From an uncultured Clostridia bacterium (GTDB lineage: Bacteria; Bacillota; Clostridia; Oscillospirales; CAG-272), in contig CAJGCF010000022.1 in the NCBI GenBank assembly GCA_904501865.1, positions 1 through 21,308 on the forward strand: a stretch of 21,308 nucleotides of DNA, read 5' to 3'. Under the pieces are notes generated by a model that saw nothing but the letters and a program-made list of their open reading frames with translations, had not been told where the DNA came from and ran no database searches. Positions 1 to 7,362 of the stretch are shown one piece after another (the first letter of the stretch is position 1; every line of letters begins with the position of its first letter). Position numbers and translations under genes: made by a program.

Positions 1-726
1 CACAAAAAGCTTCATAACGTTGAAATAGTAAAGCTTCCAGGAGCAGAATATTTTTTTGACGCTCTGTGTTGCGATCAGCGCGCCTGTGATAAGCACTGAG
101 ATAGGTGTGCAAAGATTTGAGAGATATCCCATAGCCTTCATAGCGAATTGAGGTATCTCGATTCCGATCGAGGGAGCCTTAAGCAAATAAAAGATAAAGC
201 CGATGACACAGGGAATAGTGCCGAAATTGAGGAGAACCTTTTTGATATTGAGCTTTATGTCCTTACGCCCCCTTGCGAATATACCAAGTCCCCAAGTCCA
301 GAGAAGGACGTTAAAGCTAAAGGTAAGAAAGGATGCCATAAAGAGCCCGCGAGGACCTATTAACGCCTCGAATATCGGGAATCCTATAAACGCGCAGTTT
401 GCGAACATAAAGGAGAATTCGCTTATTTTTTTCTCGTCGGGAATCTTTTTATAGGGGAGTGCCATAAAGAACGACAGAAGTGCAAGTACGGTGTGGAAGG
501 CAAAGCCAAGTCCCAGCATTATCCAAGCCATCTTGACGTTATCCTCGGAATATTCCGCACTTGCCATAGAGTGTATGAGCATAGCGGGCTGTCCTACCAT
601 AAGTATGAGCTTGGAAAGTCTTTTAGAGGCTACGTCATCTATTATTCCTATCTTGCGGCAAAGAAATCCTACGGCAAGGATGACCGTGAGCGTAGCAACC
701 ACGGTGTTTAATGCGTCAAAATTCAT
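1..726 (-). CDS. AEC-family (auxin efflux carrier) transporter, 3' part cut by window edge
   Basis: Reading the minus strand from the ATG at 726 gives 242 uninterrupted codons that run off the left edge, so the C-terminus is missing; family members are usually about 300-320 residues. The N-terminus (MNFDALNTVVATLTVILAVGFL) is a membrane helix, followed by RKIGIIDD and the segment KLILMVGQPAMLIHSMA, in the place where AEC proteins carry their conserved helix-breaking proline. A further conserved-looking stretch is FMFANCAFIGFPI. Several more hydrophobic segments follow. The family exports or imports small organic acids and related anions across the cytoplasmic membrane; the substrate cannot be told from sequence. 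The start lies 4 nt after the uracil-DNA glycosylase stop, with a GGAGA ribosome site inside the end of that gene, so the two are co-transcribed and probably translationally coupled. The functional link to the glycosylase is not obvious. Confidence 0.85.
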   Translation of the reverse strand, partial: MNFDALNTVVATLTVILAVGFLCRKIGIIDDVASKRLSKLILMVGQPAMLIHSMASAEYSEDNVKMAWIMLGLGFAFHTVLALLSFFMALPYKKIPDEKKISEFSFMFANCAFIGFPIFEALIGPRGLFMASFLTFSFNVLLWTWGLGIFARGRKDIKLNIKKVLLNFGTIPCVIGFIFYLLKAPSIGIEIPQFAMKAMGYLSNLCTPISVLITGALIATQSVKKIFCSWKLYYFNVMKLFV

Positions 727-730
727 TTTA

Positions 731-1279
731 TTAAGTCTCCAAAAGCTTTTGCTTTATTTTTCTCATATCCTCGAGCATATCCTCTTTTTTGCGAGGATCG
801 CGCAAAAGTGCCGCGGGGTGATAGACGGCAGTCATAAGATAATTGCCTTTTTTGAACCAAGTGCCGTGTTCCTTGGTGATCTTAAAATCAGGCTTGATAA
901 GTCGCATAGCCGCTATTCTGCCAAGGCATACGATGACCTTGGGCTCTATAAGAGCTACCTGATGGCGCAGGTAGTCAATGCACTGATCCTCCTCCTCAGG
1001 CAAGGGATCACGGTTTTTTGGAGGACGGCATTTGAGGATATTTGCTATGTATACGTCCTCTCGGTCAATATCTACCGCAAATAAGAACTTATCCAGCAAC
1101 TGACCCGCGCGGCCTACAAAGGGAATGCCAGAAAGGTCCTCCTGCTCACCGGGCGCCTCGCCTACGAACATAAGGTTCGCGTTTCTGTTACCAACTCCAA
1201 AAACGCAGTTGATCCTTGTTTTACAAAGCTCGCATTTTTTACATTCTGCGCACGCTTGCTCTAATTCTTTCCAATCCAT
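731..1279 (-). CDS. Family 4 (iron-sulfur) uracil-DNA glycosylase
   Basis: The protein has 182 residues, a normal length for family 4/type-4 uracil-DNA glycosylases, which remove uracil from DNA at the start of base excision repair. Motif A is GEAPGEQED (residues 40-48) and motif B is HPAALLR (154-160). Four cysteines stand where this family binds its [4Fe-4S] cluster: C16, C19, C84 (in ILKCRPP) and C100. An AAAGGA ribosome site lies upstream of the ATG. A perfect 12-bp palindrome sits 19-30 nt before the start codon. It follows a strong terminator, so it probably has its own promoter in the 1310-1345 AT-rich stretch, but I could not pick a convincing -35/-10 pair. The AEC transporter gene follows 4 nt downstream. 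No LexA-type box was seen. The assignment is firm because both motifs and all four cysteines are present. Confidence 0.95.
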   Translation of the reverse strand: MDWKELEQACAECKKCELCKTRINCVFGVGNRNANLMFVGEAPGEQEDLSGIPFVGRAGQLLDKFLFAVDIDREDVYIANILKCRPPKNRDPLPEEEDQCIDYLRHQVALIEPKVIVCLGRIAAMRLIKPDFKITKEHGTWFKKGNYLMTAVYHPAALLRDPRKKEDMLEDMRKIKQKLLET

Positions 1280-1297
1280 TTTAAAAGTCCTTTCGTC

Positions 1298-1309
1298 AGG
1301 GATATCCCT
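1298..1309. repeat. Perfect 12-bp palindrome AGGGATATCCCT before the uracil-DNA glycosylase
   Basis: AGGGATATCCCT is its own reverse complement and lies in the presumed 5' leader of the glycosylase gene, just upstream of its ribosome site. It could be an operator or a small RNA stem. A 12-bp palindrome can also arise by chance, so the call is tentative. Confidence 0.35.
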
Positions 1310-1345
1310 ACAAGGTCATAATATAAAATTATTATATCAAAAAAC

Positions 1346-1370
1346 GCTCCCGATTTCAAGTGTCGGGAGC
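1346..1370 (-). terminator. Bidirectional intrinsic terminator after mecA
   Basis: A perfect 8-bp stem (GCTCCCGA / TCGGGAGC) encloses a 9-nt loop. On the minus strand it is followed by a run of T (GTTTTTTG) and on the plus strand by TATTTTTT, so it can stop transcription in both directions. It lies 19 nt after the mecA-like stop codon, separating that gene from the glycosylase-transporter unit. Confidence 0.9.
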
Positions 1371-1388
1371 TATTTTTTAAAAATAAAA

Positions 1389-2081
1389 TCAAAGATTTCC
1401 GAGAATCTCTATTGCGTGCTCTCCACAAAGCATTCGTCCGTGTTCACTTACGTATGTATTGAGTATGTCCACGTTCTCGCGCTCACCGTATTCAAGAATG
1501 AACGTAAGCTTATCCAGCCTTGAATATGCGGACATACCTGTGTTAAGTATTATCAGATAGAAATTTCCAAGGTCGTCGGCGTAGGCTCGGCTATCCGAAT
1601 CTATTCCGATATCATTCAAGATTCGACAAACTGACAGAATATCCTCAAGGGCCAGAAAGGAAAATGCTATCCGCCCGTACTCCCGTTTTACCGATGGAGT
1701 GATCTCACCTCGGGGTGTAACCGCCTTGCAGGATATCTCGTCAGATCTTCCGCACGACTTTTGTGTATCCTTTTTCTTTTGTTTTTTGTCAGGCGGTCTC
1801 TCGGAATCCTGTCTGTCTGCTTCCGAAAGCGTTTCACTGAGCTTGCTTTTGGTTACGAATAGCTCACAGCCTCCTTTTTTTGAGGTATATAGCTGAACGA
1901 ATATCTCAGAGCCCTCTGTGTTAAAGCCTACCTGGTCCTTGGCTCTGTCAAGTATAGAGCGTATTGCACGTCTTGTCTCTGCTTGCGCGCAGTCCGCCTC
2001 GTCACAGATGTGGTATTGCTGCATATCGTTTTCGTCGAGCATTATTTTAAGTTTTGAGTTGCTTATAAGTATGAGTTCCAT
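1389..2081 (-). CDS. mecA: MecA-like adaptor protein of the ClpC protease
   Basis: The 230-residue protein has the two-domain plan of MecA. An N-terminal domain (about 1-80) contains the helix ETRRAIRSILDRAKDQVGF and a strand ending in LFVTKSK. A charged, probably disordered linker (about 81-135) is rich in Lys, Asp, Glu and Ser. A C-terminal domain (about 136-230) starts RIAFSFLALEDILSVCRIL and ends SEHGRMLCGEHAIEIL. In Bacillus the N-terminal domain binds substrates such as ComK and the C-terminal domain binds and activates the ClpC ATPase; both act in the cytoplasm. The ribosome site is TGGAGGT, and a good sigma-A promoter lies upstream at 2122-2150. The gene is monocistronic, closed by the terminator at 1346-1370. 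Similarity is by domain pattern rather than strict motifs, so the target proteins and a competence role are not implied. Confidence 0.78.
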   Translation of the reverse strand: MELILISNSKLKIMLDENDMQQYHICDEADCAQAETRRAIRSILDRAKDQVGFNTEGSEIFVQLYTSKKGGCELFVTKSKLSETLSEADRQDSERPPDKKQKKKDTQKSCGRSDEISCKAVTPRGEITPSVKREYGRIAFSFLALEDILSVCRILNDIGIDSDSRAYADDLGNFYLIILNTGMSAYSRLDKLTFILEYGERENVDILNTYVSEHGRMLCGEHAIEILGNL

Positions 2082-2121
2082 AAAACCTCCAATGCTGTAG
2101 CACGTGATTAATACTACTATT

Positions 2122-2150
2122 ATTATAATGCATAATCTGAGAAAATGTAA
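2122..2150 (-). promoter_or_regulatory. Sigma-A promoter of the mecA-like gene
   Basis: Read on the minus strand, TTACAT (2150-2145) is followed by a 17-nt spacer and TATAAT (2127-2122). It lies about 40 nt before the mecA-like ATG and faces away from the helicase promoter. Confidence 0.7.
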
Positions 2151-2239
2151 CCCCTAAAAATATGGTAATTTTCATAAGTCCGTCATATTTTCGTCACTTG
2201 AGAAGAGGAGCTCTGTTCGTTGCTTTACCAAGAAAAAGA

Positions 2240-2268
2240 TTGACAAGCTCGAGCGGCGATGATATAAT
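2240..2268 (+). promoter_or_regulatory. Consensus sigma-A promoter of the helicase gene
   Basis: TTGACA (2240-2245), a 17-nt spacer and TATAAT (2263-2268) match the consensus at every position. The helicase TTG start lies 34 nt downstream of the -10 box, after a GGAGG ribosome site. Confidence 0.9.
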
Positions 2269-2302
2269 TATAAGGTAAGCAAAAAGAGAGGAGGAGTGTA
2301 CT

Positions 2303-4729
2303 TTGAGATACGATATTGACAGAGATACCGTTGAGCTATCGGTCGAGGAGCTGTGTCTGTCTGCGCTCGTTAGCGGAGATATAGATTGCAGGAGAGCTAT
2401 GCCCACGTATCACGAAAGAGCGGCAGAGACTTCTATGATATATAACAAGCTGCACTCCTTGTTTGGAATGCTATATCACGACAAGGTTGAGCTTTGCAAT
2501 ACCAGCAAGCTTGACGGTATATATTTTTGTGTCGCAGGCAGAGCCGACGGCATAATATGTCTTGACGGAGCTTATACCGTTGACGAGGTAATAACAGTCA
2601 ACGAGCGCAAAGGATCAGATATCAAAGCTCTTGAATATCACAACGCGAGACTGTCCTGTTACGCATATTTTACGTGCAGGGCTAAAAATCTTGAGGAGAT
2701 AAGGATAAGAGACGTGCGCTTTGACACGTCCTCGGGTGATTTTGATTTTTCTGAGGACTACGTGTCTGTGACCGAGCTTGCCGAAAGATATATGAATCTG
2801 CTCTCAAGTGTGTTTTGGAGAGCTATGATACTCAGAGATAGGGCGAGAGAAAGATTGCCGAAAGCCGCAAACGCCGTATTTCCGTATACCTCATTGCGCG
2901 ATAGTCAGACCGAGATGATAAAGGAATGCTACCGTGATATCAAGCACGGAAACAAGCTTTTCTGTCAAGCTCCCACGGGTATAGGCAAGACGGTATCAAC
3001 ACTTTACCCAGCGGTAAAATGTCTCGGCGAGGGCGTTGCAGATAAGATATTCTATTTGACGTCCAAGCAGAGCATACGCAGAGAGGCGTATTCCGCTATG
3101 GAAAAGATGAACGGCGCGGGAGTTGATCTGCGCACGTGTATGCTCTCATCTAGGGAGTCTATGTGTCCAAACGTTGCGGCAAAGCTACGCGGAGGGAAGC
3201 TTTCGTCGAGCTGTAACCCCGATATGTGCCCTTACGCCAAGGGATATTACGATAAATTCTCGTATGCACTCGCGGACATAATATCATCGGCAGACAGATA
3301 CGATAGCCACGCGATAAAGTCAGTAGCGCAAAAGCACGGGATATGTCCATATGAGCTCTCGTTGGATCTCTCGGAGCTCTGTGACGTAATTATTTGCGAT
3401 TATAACTACGTTTTCTCGCCGACGGTTTTCCTTAAACGCTATTTTGAGGAAGTTGAGAGCAGGGGAGAAAAATACGTATTTTTGGTGGACGAGGCTCATA
3501 ACCTCCCCGATCGAGCCCGGGAAATGTTTTCAACACGGCTTTCTACGGAGAATTTTGAGGCGATTTTACCGCTTGTTAGTGAGGATTCCACACTTGCGGC
3601 GGCGTGCATATCCGTAATCAAGGCGTTTGAGAACGTGGGGCACTTGTGCGACGATGATACTCACTACTACGGTGATGGCGAGAAGGTAGGATACAGCGTT
3701 ACGAAAACTATACCCGAAAGCTTTACCGAGGCGCTCTCAAGCTTTAGAAAAAAGTGCGAGAGTTGGCTGAAATATAACGCCGACAGCCCCGCGTACATTA
3801 CGGCTGAGGAGCTTGGCTTCAAGGTGTTCGAATATATGAAGATAGTCGAATGCTATGACAAGGGCTATATCACTTTTATAAATAAAGTGGGGGAATCAGT
3901 GTCACTTCTTCTGTACTGTCTTGATCCGTCAAGTCGGCTTGAAGCGGCACTTGAGAAAGCGCAGGCATCGGTTTTGTTTTCAGCAACCTTGACGCCTACG
4001 GATTACTTTGCGGACATACTTGGGGGCGGAAAAAAGACGGTTTCGGTCAGCTTCCGCTCACCGTTTCCACATGAAAATCTTTGTGTCGCGGCAGTTGATA
4101 AGATAAGCACCAAATATGAGGACAGAGAAAGATCCTATAAGAAGATATCCTCTTGCATAGCGGCGACCGCATCCGCAAAAGCAGGTAATTATATGGTGTT
4201 TTTCCCGTCCTACTCTTATATGGAGAAGGTGTACAAGATATTCTGTGACAAATATCCAAAGGTCAAGACGGTCTTGCAGAAAAAGAATATGACACCGCAG
4301 GAAAAGGAAGAATTTTTGGATACCTTCAGGGACGACGGCAAACTGCGCGTGGGATTTTGCGTACTCGGAGGCTCGTTCTCCGAGGGAATAGATCTCCCCG
4401 GAGACAGACTGATAGGCGTGGTAGTCGTAGGAGTAGGTCTCCCAGGCCTTTCAAACGAAAATAATATAATACGCGACTACTATGAAGAAAAGTGTGGGGC
4501 GGGATACGATTACGCATACACCTATCCGGGAATGAACGGAGTGTTTCAGGCGGTCGGTAGAGTAATACGCACGGAGACGGATAAAGGCATTGCCGTGCTC
4601 ATAGATGACAGATATGCCGAGCCCAAGTATAAAAATCTTTTTCCTGACGAGTGGAAGGGCGTAAAATATGCAGGAAATGCACAATCTCTTGCAGAAATAG
4701 CCCGAATTTTTTGGGAAAAACAAGGATAA
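2303..4729 (+). CDS. DinG/XPD-like ATP-dependent DNA helicase with N-terminal PD-(D/E)XK-type domain
   Basis: This 808-residue superfamily 2 helicase starts at a TTG codon, chosen because a GGAGGA ribosome site lies 7-12 nt upstream. Residues 1-180 form a Cas4/RecB-like nuclease fold: LH at 50-51, GRADG (79-83, metal ligand D82) and DEV (94-96). The helicase part has Walker A QAPTGIGKT (222-230), DEAH (396-399), a motif III-like FSATLTP near 555, and QAVGRVIR near 748. Cysteines C288, C304, C309 and C348 lie between Walker A and the DEAH box, as in XPD and DinG, where they bind a [4Fe-4S] cluster. Such proteins unwind DNA 5'-3' during repair or replication restart. In close relatives as I recall them, the nuclease motif reads DEIK; here the lysine position is I97, so nuclease activity may be lost. 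It is driven by a consensus promoter at 2240-2268. It is not classical DinG, which lacks this N-terminal domain. Confidence 0.9.
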   Translation: MRYDIDRDTVELSVEELCLSALVSGDIDCRRAMPTYHERAAETSMIYNKLHSLFGMLYHDKVELCNTSKLDGIYFCVAGRADGIICLDGAYTVDEVITVNERKGSDIKALEYHNARLSCYAYFTCRAKNLEEIRIRDVRFDTSSGDFDFSEDYVSVTELAERYMNLLSSVFWRAMILRDRARERLPKAANAVFPYTSLRDSQTEMIKECYRDIKHGNKLFCQAPTGIGKTVSTLYPAVKCLGEGVADKIFYLTSKQSIRREAYSAMEKMNGAGVDLRTCMLSSRESMCPNVAAKLRGGKLSSSCNPDMCPYAKGYYDKFSYALADIISSADRYDSHAIKSVAQKHGICPYELSLDLSELCDVIICDYNYVFSPTVFLKRYFEEVESRGEKYVFLVDEAHNLPDRAREMFSTRLSTENFEAILPLVSEDSTLAAACISVIKAFENVGHLCDDDTHYYGDGEKVGYSVTKTIPESFTEALSSFRKKCESWLKYNADSPAYITAEELGFKVFEYMKIVECYDKGYITFINKVGESVSLLLYCLDPSSRLEAALEKAQASVLFSATLTPTDYFADILGGGKKTVSVSFRSPFPHENLCVAAVDKISTKYEDRERSYKKISSCIAATASAKAGNYMVFFPSYSYMEKVYKIFCDKYPKVKTVLQKKNMTPQEKEEFLDTFRDDGKLRVGFCVLGGSFSEGIDLPGDRLIGVVVVGVGLPGLSNENNIIRDYYEEKCGAGYDYAYTYPGMNGVFQAVGRVIRTETDKGIAVLIDDRYAEPKYKNLFPDEWKGVKYAGNAQSLAEIARIFWEKQG

Positions 4730-4761
4730 TTCGAAATTTTTGCAAAAAAATGAAATTTGAC

Positions 4762-4790
4762 TTGCTTTTTTGATATATATATGGTATAAT
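4762..4790 (+). promoter_or_regulatory. Extended -10 promoter of the aminotransferase gene
   Basis: TTGCTT (4762-4767), a 17-nt spacer and TATAAT (4785-4790) preceded by TGG (extended -10). It lies in the 113-bp gap after the helicase. No clear terminator for the helicase was seen upstream of it, so read-through is possible. Confidence 0.8.
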
Positions 4791-4842
4791 ACACCTATGC
4801 TTTAAAAAAGCCTGATTATTTAGAAATTTTCGGAGATTTTGA

Positions 4843-6123
4843 ATGAAGAAATACTGTGAGATGAATAGCGCGGAGCTTTGTGCGGCGTATTCGGATTTGA
4901 AGAAGCAATATGAAGATATAAAGAAGCTTGGAATGTCCCTTGATATCTCAAGAGGCAAACCGTGTACCGAGCAGCTCAACCTTTCGGACGGCATGCTTAC
5001 ATGCGTCAGTTCTGCGGAGGATTGCAGGACAGAGAAGGGCTTTGATTGCAGAAATTACGGACTTTTGGACGGTGTTCCCGAGGTCAAAAAGCTTTTCTCG
5101 GAGCTTCTCAATATCCCGACAGAATATATTTTCGCGGCAGGTAGCTCGTCACTTAATCTGATGTATGATACACTCAGCCGTGCTATGCTTTACGGTGTAG
5201 TCGGCAGTGAGAGACCGTGGTGCCGTGAGGAGAAGGTAAAGTTCATCTGCCCCGTTCCCGGATACGACAGACATTTCAAGGTAACGGAGTCGCTTGGATT
5301 TGAAATGATATGCGTAGATATGACGAGCAGCGGTCCCGATATGGACGCGGTCGAGGAGCTTGTAAAGGACCCGTCGGTAAAGGGAATATGGTGCAATCCA
5401 AAATATTCAAATCCCGACGGAATCACCTATTCCGACGAAACGGTGCGCCGTCTTGCTAAAATGAATACCGCGGCACCCGATTTCAGAATCATGTGGGATA
5501 ACGCATACGCCATACACGACCTTTATGATGAGGGCGACGAGCTTCTTGACATATTTAAGGCTTGCGCGGATGCGGGAAATCAGGACAGAGTGTTCTATTT
5601 TGCCTCTACCTCGAAGATAACCTATCCTGGTGCGGGGGTTGCCATTCTGGCGGCAAGCGAAAGCAATCTGAAGCAGATAAAAGCTATTATGGGCATACAG
5701 ACCATAAACTTCGATAAGATAAATCAGCTCAGACACGTCAAATTCTTTGGCAGTGCCGAGGCGGTGCGAGAGCACATGAAAAAGCACGCCGAGATAATAG
5801 CGCCAAAGTTTGCTATGGTAAATAGTATACTTACCCAAGAGTTGGGAGAGCTCGGCATAGCGCACTGGACCGAGCCTCGCGGAGGATATTTTGTAAGTTT
5901 CTTCTCGGAGGAGGGCTGCGCAAAGCGTATATATTCACTCGCAAAAGAAGCGGGCGTTACGATGACGGGAGTTGGAGCTACTTATCCTCTCGGCGAGGAC
6001 CCTCACGACAGTAACATCAGAATAGCTCCCACGTATCCCTCTGTGTCGGATCTTGAGAAGGCTATGAAGACATTTACAGTTTGCGTTAAGATGGCTACTT
6101 GTGAAAAATATATGAAAAAATAA
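4843..6123 (+). CDS. PLP-dependent class I aminotransferase (Aminotran_MocR family)
   Basis: A 426-residue fold-type I aminotransferase. The N-terminal LDISRGKPCTEQLNLS (33-48) is typical of the Aminotran_MocR Pfam family, which is a stand-alone enzyme rather than a DNA-binding MocR regulator; no helix-turn-helix domain is present. AGSSSLN (99-105) fits the phosphate-binding loop. WCNPKYSNPDG (183-193), MWDNAY (217-222, PLP-contacting D219) and STSKITYPGAG (255-265, PLP-lysine K258) complete the cofactor site. The enzyme should move an amino group between an amino acid and a 2-oxo acid in the cytosol. Relatives are annotated as aspartate or alanine-type aminotransferases, but the substrate cannot be assigned here. 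The ribosome site GGAG precedes the ATG, the promoter at 4762-4790 drives the gene, and a perfect hairpin at 6129-6150 follows it. Confidence 0.88.
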   Translation: MKKYCEMNSAELCAAYSDLKKQYEDIKKLGMSLDISRGKPCTEQLNLSDGMLTCVSSAEDCRTEKGFDCRNYGLLDGVPEVKKLFSELLNIPTEYIFAAGSSSLNLMYDTLSRAMLYGVVGSERPWCREEKVKFICPVPGYDRHFKVTESLGFEMICVDMTSSGPDMDAVEELVKDPSVKGIWCNPKYSNPDGITYSDETVRRLAKMNTAAPDFRIMWDNAYAIHDLYDEGDELLDIFKACADAGNQDRVFYFASTSKITYPGAGVAILAASESNLKQIKAIMGIQTINFDKINQLRHVKFFGSAEAVREHMKKHAEIIAPKFAMVNSILTQELGELGIAHWTEPRGGYFVSFFSEEGCAKRIYSLAKEAGVTMTGVGATYPLGEDPHDSNIRIAPTYPSVSDLEKAMKTFTVCVKMATCEKYMKK

Positions 6124-6128
6124 AGAAT

Positions 6129-6150
6129 AGGGCGACCATGCGGTCGCCCT
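6129..6150 (+). terminator. Perfect 9-bp hairpin after the aminotransferase, weak terminator or attenuator
   Basis: AGGGCGACC and GGTCGCCCT pair perfectly around the 4-nt loop ATGC. The tract that follows is only GATTTTC, so termination may be partial. The radical SAM gene begins 25 nt later and no other promoter was seen for it, which fits partial read-through. Confidence 0.7.
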
Positions 6151-6175
6151 GATTTTCAAAAACAGGAGAGAACTC

Positions 6176-7153
6176 GTGAAAAAAACTCAACGGGATATAA
6201 ATCCTTATAAAAACAGTGACACTAACAAGCGTTATTATACTTACGATTACTATTTACGCAAGACCTTTGGCGGTAAGTGTATGAAGATACCGATCGATGC
6301 GGGCTTTACCTGTCCCAATATCGACGGGAAATGTTCGGTCGGAGGATGTATATATTGCTCACCGAGGGGTAGCGGAGACTTTGCGGAGAACTGTAATATC
6401 TCGGTAGAGGAGCAGTTTGATATTATAAAGGAAAGACTTTCTTCAAAGTGGCATACTGACAAATACATACCGTATTTCCAAGCCCATACGAACACCTACG
6501 CGCCCACAGAGCTTATCAAGCAAAAAATAGAGCCGATAATGCAGAAGAAGGGAGTGGTAGGTCTGAATATTGCCACCCGCGCCGATTGCCTTGAGGATAG
6601 CACGGTGGAATATCTTTGTGAGCTTGCCGAGCGCACGGTGCTTACCGTTGAGCTTGGATTGCAGACCGCACATGATAAAACCGCCTCACTAATAAACAGA
6701 GGGCATACCTATGCGGATTTTCTTGAAGGATATAACAAGCTAAAGAGCGCGTCGGATAAGATAAAAATATGCGTCCATCTCATATTTGGGCTTCCCGGAG
6801 AGGATAGGGAAATGATGCTGGAATCTGTCAGGAAAACCGCGGAACTGAATCCTCATCAGGTCAAAATCCATCTGTTGCACGTCTTACGGCATACAAGGCT
6901 GGCTCAGATGTACGATAGGGGAGACTACACGCCTATGGAGATGGACGAGTACGTGGACGTGATAGCGAACGCTCTAACTTTGCTTCCGTATGATACAGTC
7001 GTCGGCAGACTTACGGGTGACGGCATGCAGTCCGAGCTTTTAGCTCCCGATTGGAGCAGAAAAAAGACGGCGGTGATAAACAATATAGATAAAAAAATGT
7101 TTTCACAGAATATGTGGCAGGGAAAGCTAAACGATTCTTCAAACCCTCCCTGA
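6176..7153 (+). CDS. TIGR01212-family (YhcC-like) radical SAM protein
   Basis: A 325-residue radical SAM protein. The GTG start was chosen because GGAGAG lies 7-12 nt upstream and the reading begins with the family's usual RYYTYDYYLRKTFGGK region. The segment 46-61 (cysteines C46, C53, C58, C61 within TCPN...GGCIYCS) is the TIGR01212/YhcC signature and holds the [4Fe-4S] cysteines that cleave S-adenosylmethionine. Later conserved stretches include LNIATRADCL, VELGLQTAHDKT and CVHLIFGLPGED. The Elp3-like fold suggests an RNA or protein target, but the reaction of this family is, to my knowledge, unproven. It lies downstream of the aminotransferase across a hairpin, and no terminator with a T-run follows it. 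Confidence 0.9.
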   Translation: MKKTQRDINPYKNSDTNKRYYTYDYYLRKTFGGKCMKIPIDAGFTCPNIDGKCSVGGCIYCSPRGSGDFAENCNISVEEQFDIIKERLSSKWHTDKYIPYFQAHTNTYAPTELIKQKIEPIMQKKGVVGLNIATRADCLEDSTVEYLCELAERTVLTVELGLQTAHDKTASLINRGHTYADFLEGYNKLKSASDKIKICVHLIFGLPGEDREMMLESVRKTAELNPHQVKIHLLHVLRHTRLAQMYDRGDYTPMEMDEYVDVIANALTLLPYDTVVGRLTGDGMQSELLAPDWSRKKTAVINNIDKKMFSQNMWQGKLNDSSNPP

Positions 7154-7180
7154 CGCGACTGTAAAGTGTATATTTTGAAA

Positions 7181-7213
7181 ACATTTTGTGAGTATGTACA
7201 AATCACAAAATGT
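7181..7213. repeat. 10-bp perfect inverted repeat upstream of the surface-protein gene
   Basis: ACATTTTGTG (7181-7190) and CACAAAATGT (7204-7213) are perfect complements separated by 13 nt. No T-run follows on either strand, so it is a poor terminator. Related words occur as loose direct repeats just downstream: GTACAAATC at 7196, GTGCAAATG at 7219 and GTACAAAATG at 7228. A cluster of protein-binding sites is a reasonable reading, but unproven. Confidence 0.5.
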
Positions 7214-7250
7214 GTATTGTGCAAATGGTACAAAATGCAATATCTATTTT

Positions 7251-7271
7251 TGTAAATACTGTGTATTTACA
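7251..7271. promoter_or_regulatory. Operator-like palindrome overlapping the -35 box of the surface-protein gene
   Basis: Half-sites TGTAAATAC (7251-7259) and GTATTTACA (7263-7271) are perfect complements around a 3-nt centre. The right half contains the TTTACA -35 element, so a bound dimer would block RNA polymerase. It does not match the Rex, CcpA, CodY or Fur boxes as I know them. The regulator is unknown and no regulator gene adjoins it. Confidence 0.6.
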
Positions 7272-7294
7272 TCGTTGTGTTTTTATGATAAAAT
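7266..7294 (+). promoter_or_regulatory. Promoter of the surface-protein gene
   Basis: TTTACA (7266-7271), a 17-nt spacer and TAAAAT (7289-7294) preceded by TGA (extended -10). The leader to the ATG at 7363 is about 60 nt and ends with an AGAAGGAG ribosome site. Confidence 0.7.
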
Positions 7295-7362
7295 TAAATA
7301 AATAGAGGCGTAAATTTGCTTCTGTAAAAAATTCAATTCATAATAGAAGGAGAAAAATAGTT

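Noticed and set aside
491..1084. A 197-residue plus-strand frame over the uracil-DNA glycosylase and AEC transporter
   Set aside because: Both minus-strand genes there have strong family motifs; this frame has none and no ribosome site was seen.
2082..2302. LexA/SOS box between the mecA-like gene and the helicase
   Set aside because: No GAAC-N4-GTTC-type site was found there; the region is explained by two divergent promoters.
4730..4762. Terminator after the helicase
   Set aside because: The A- and T-rich words there do not form a GC-containing stem with a T-run.
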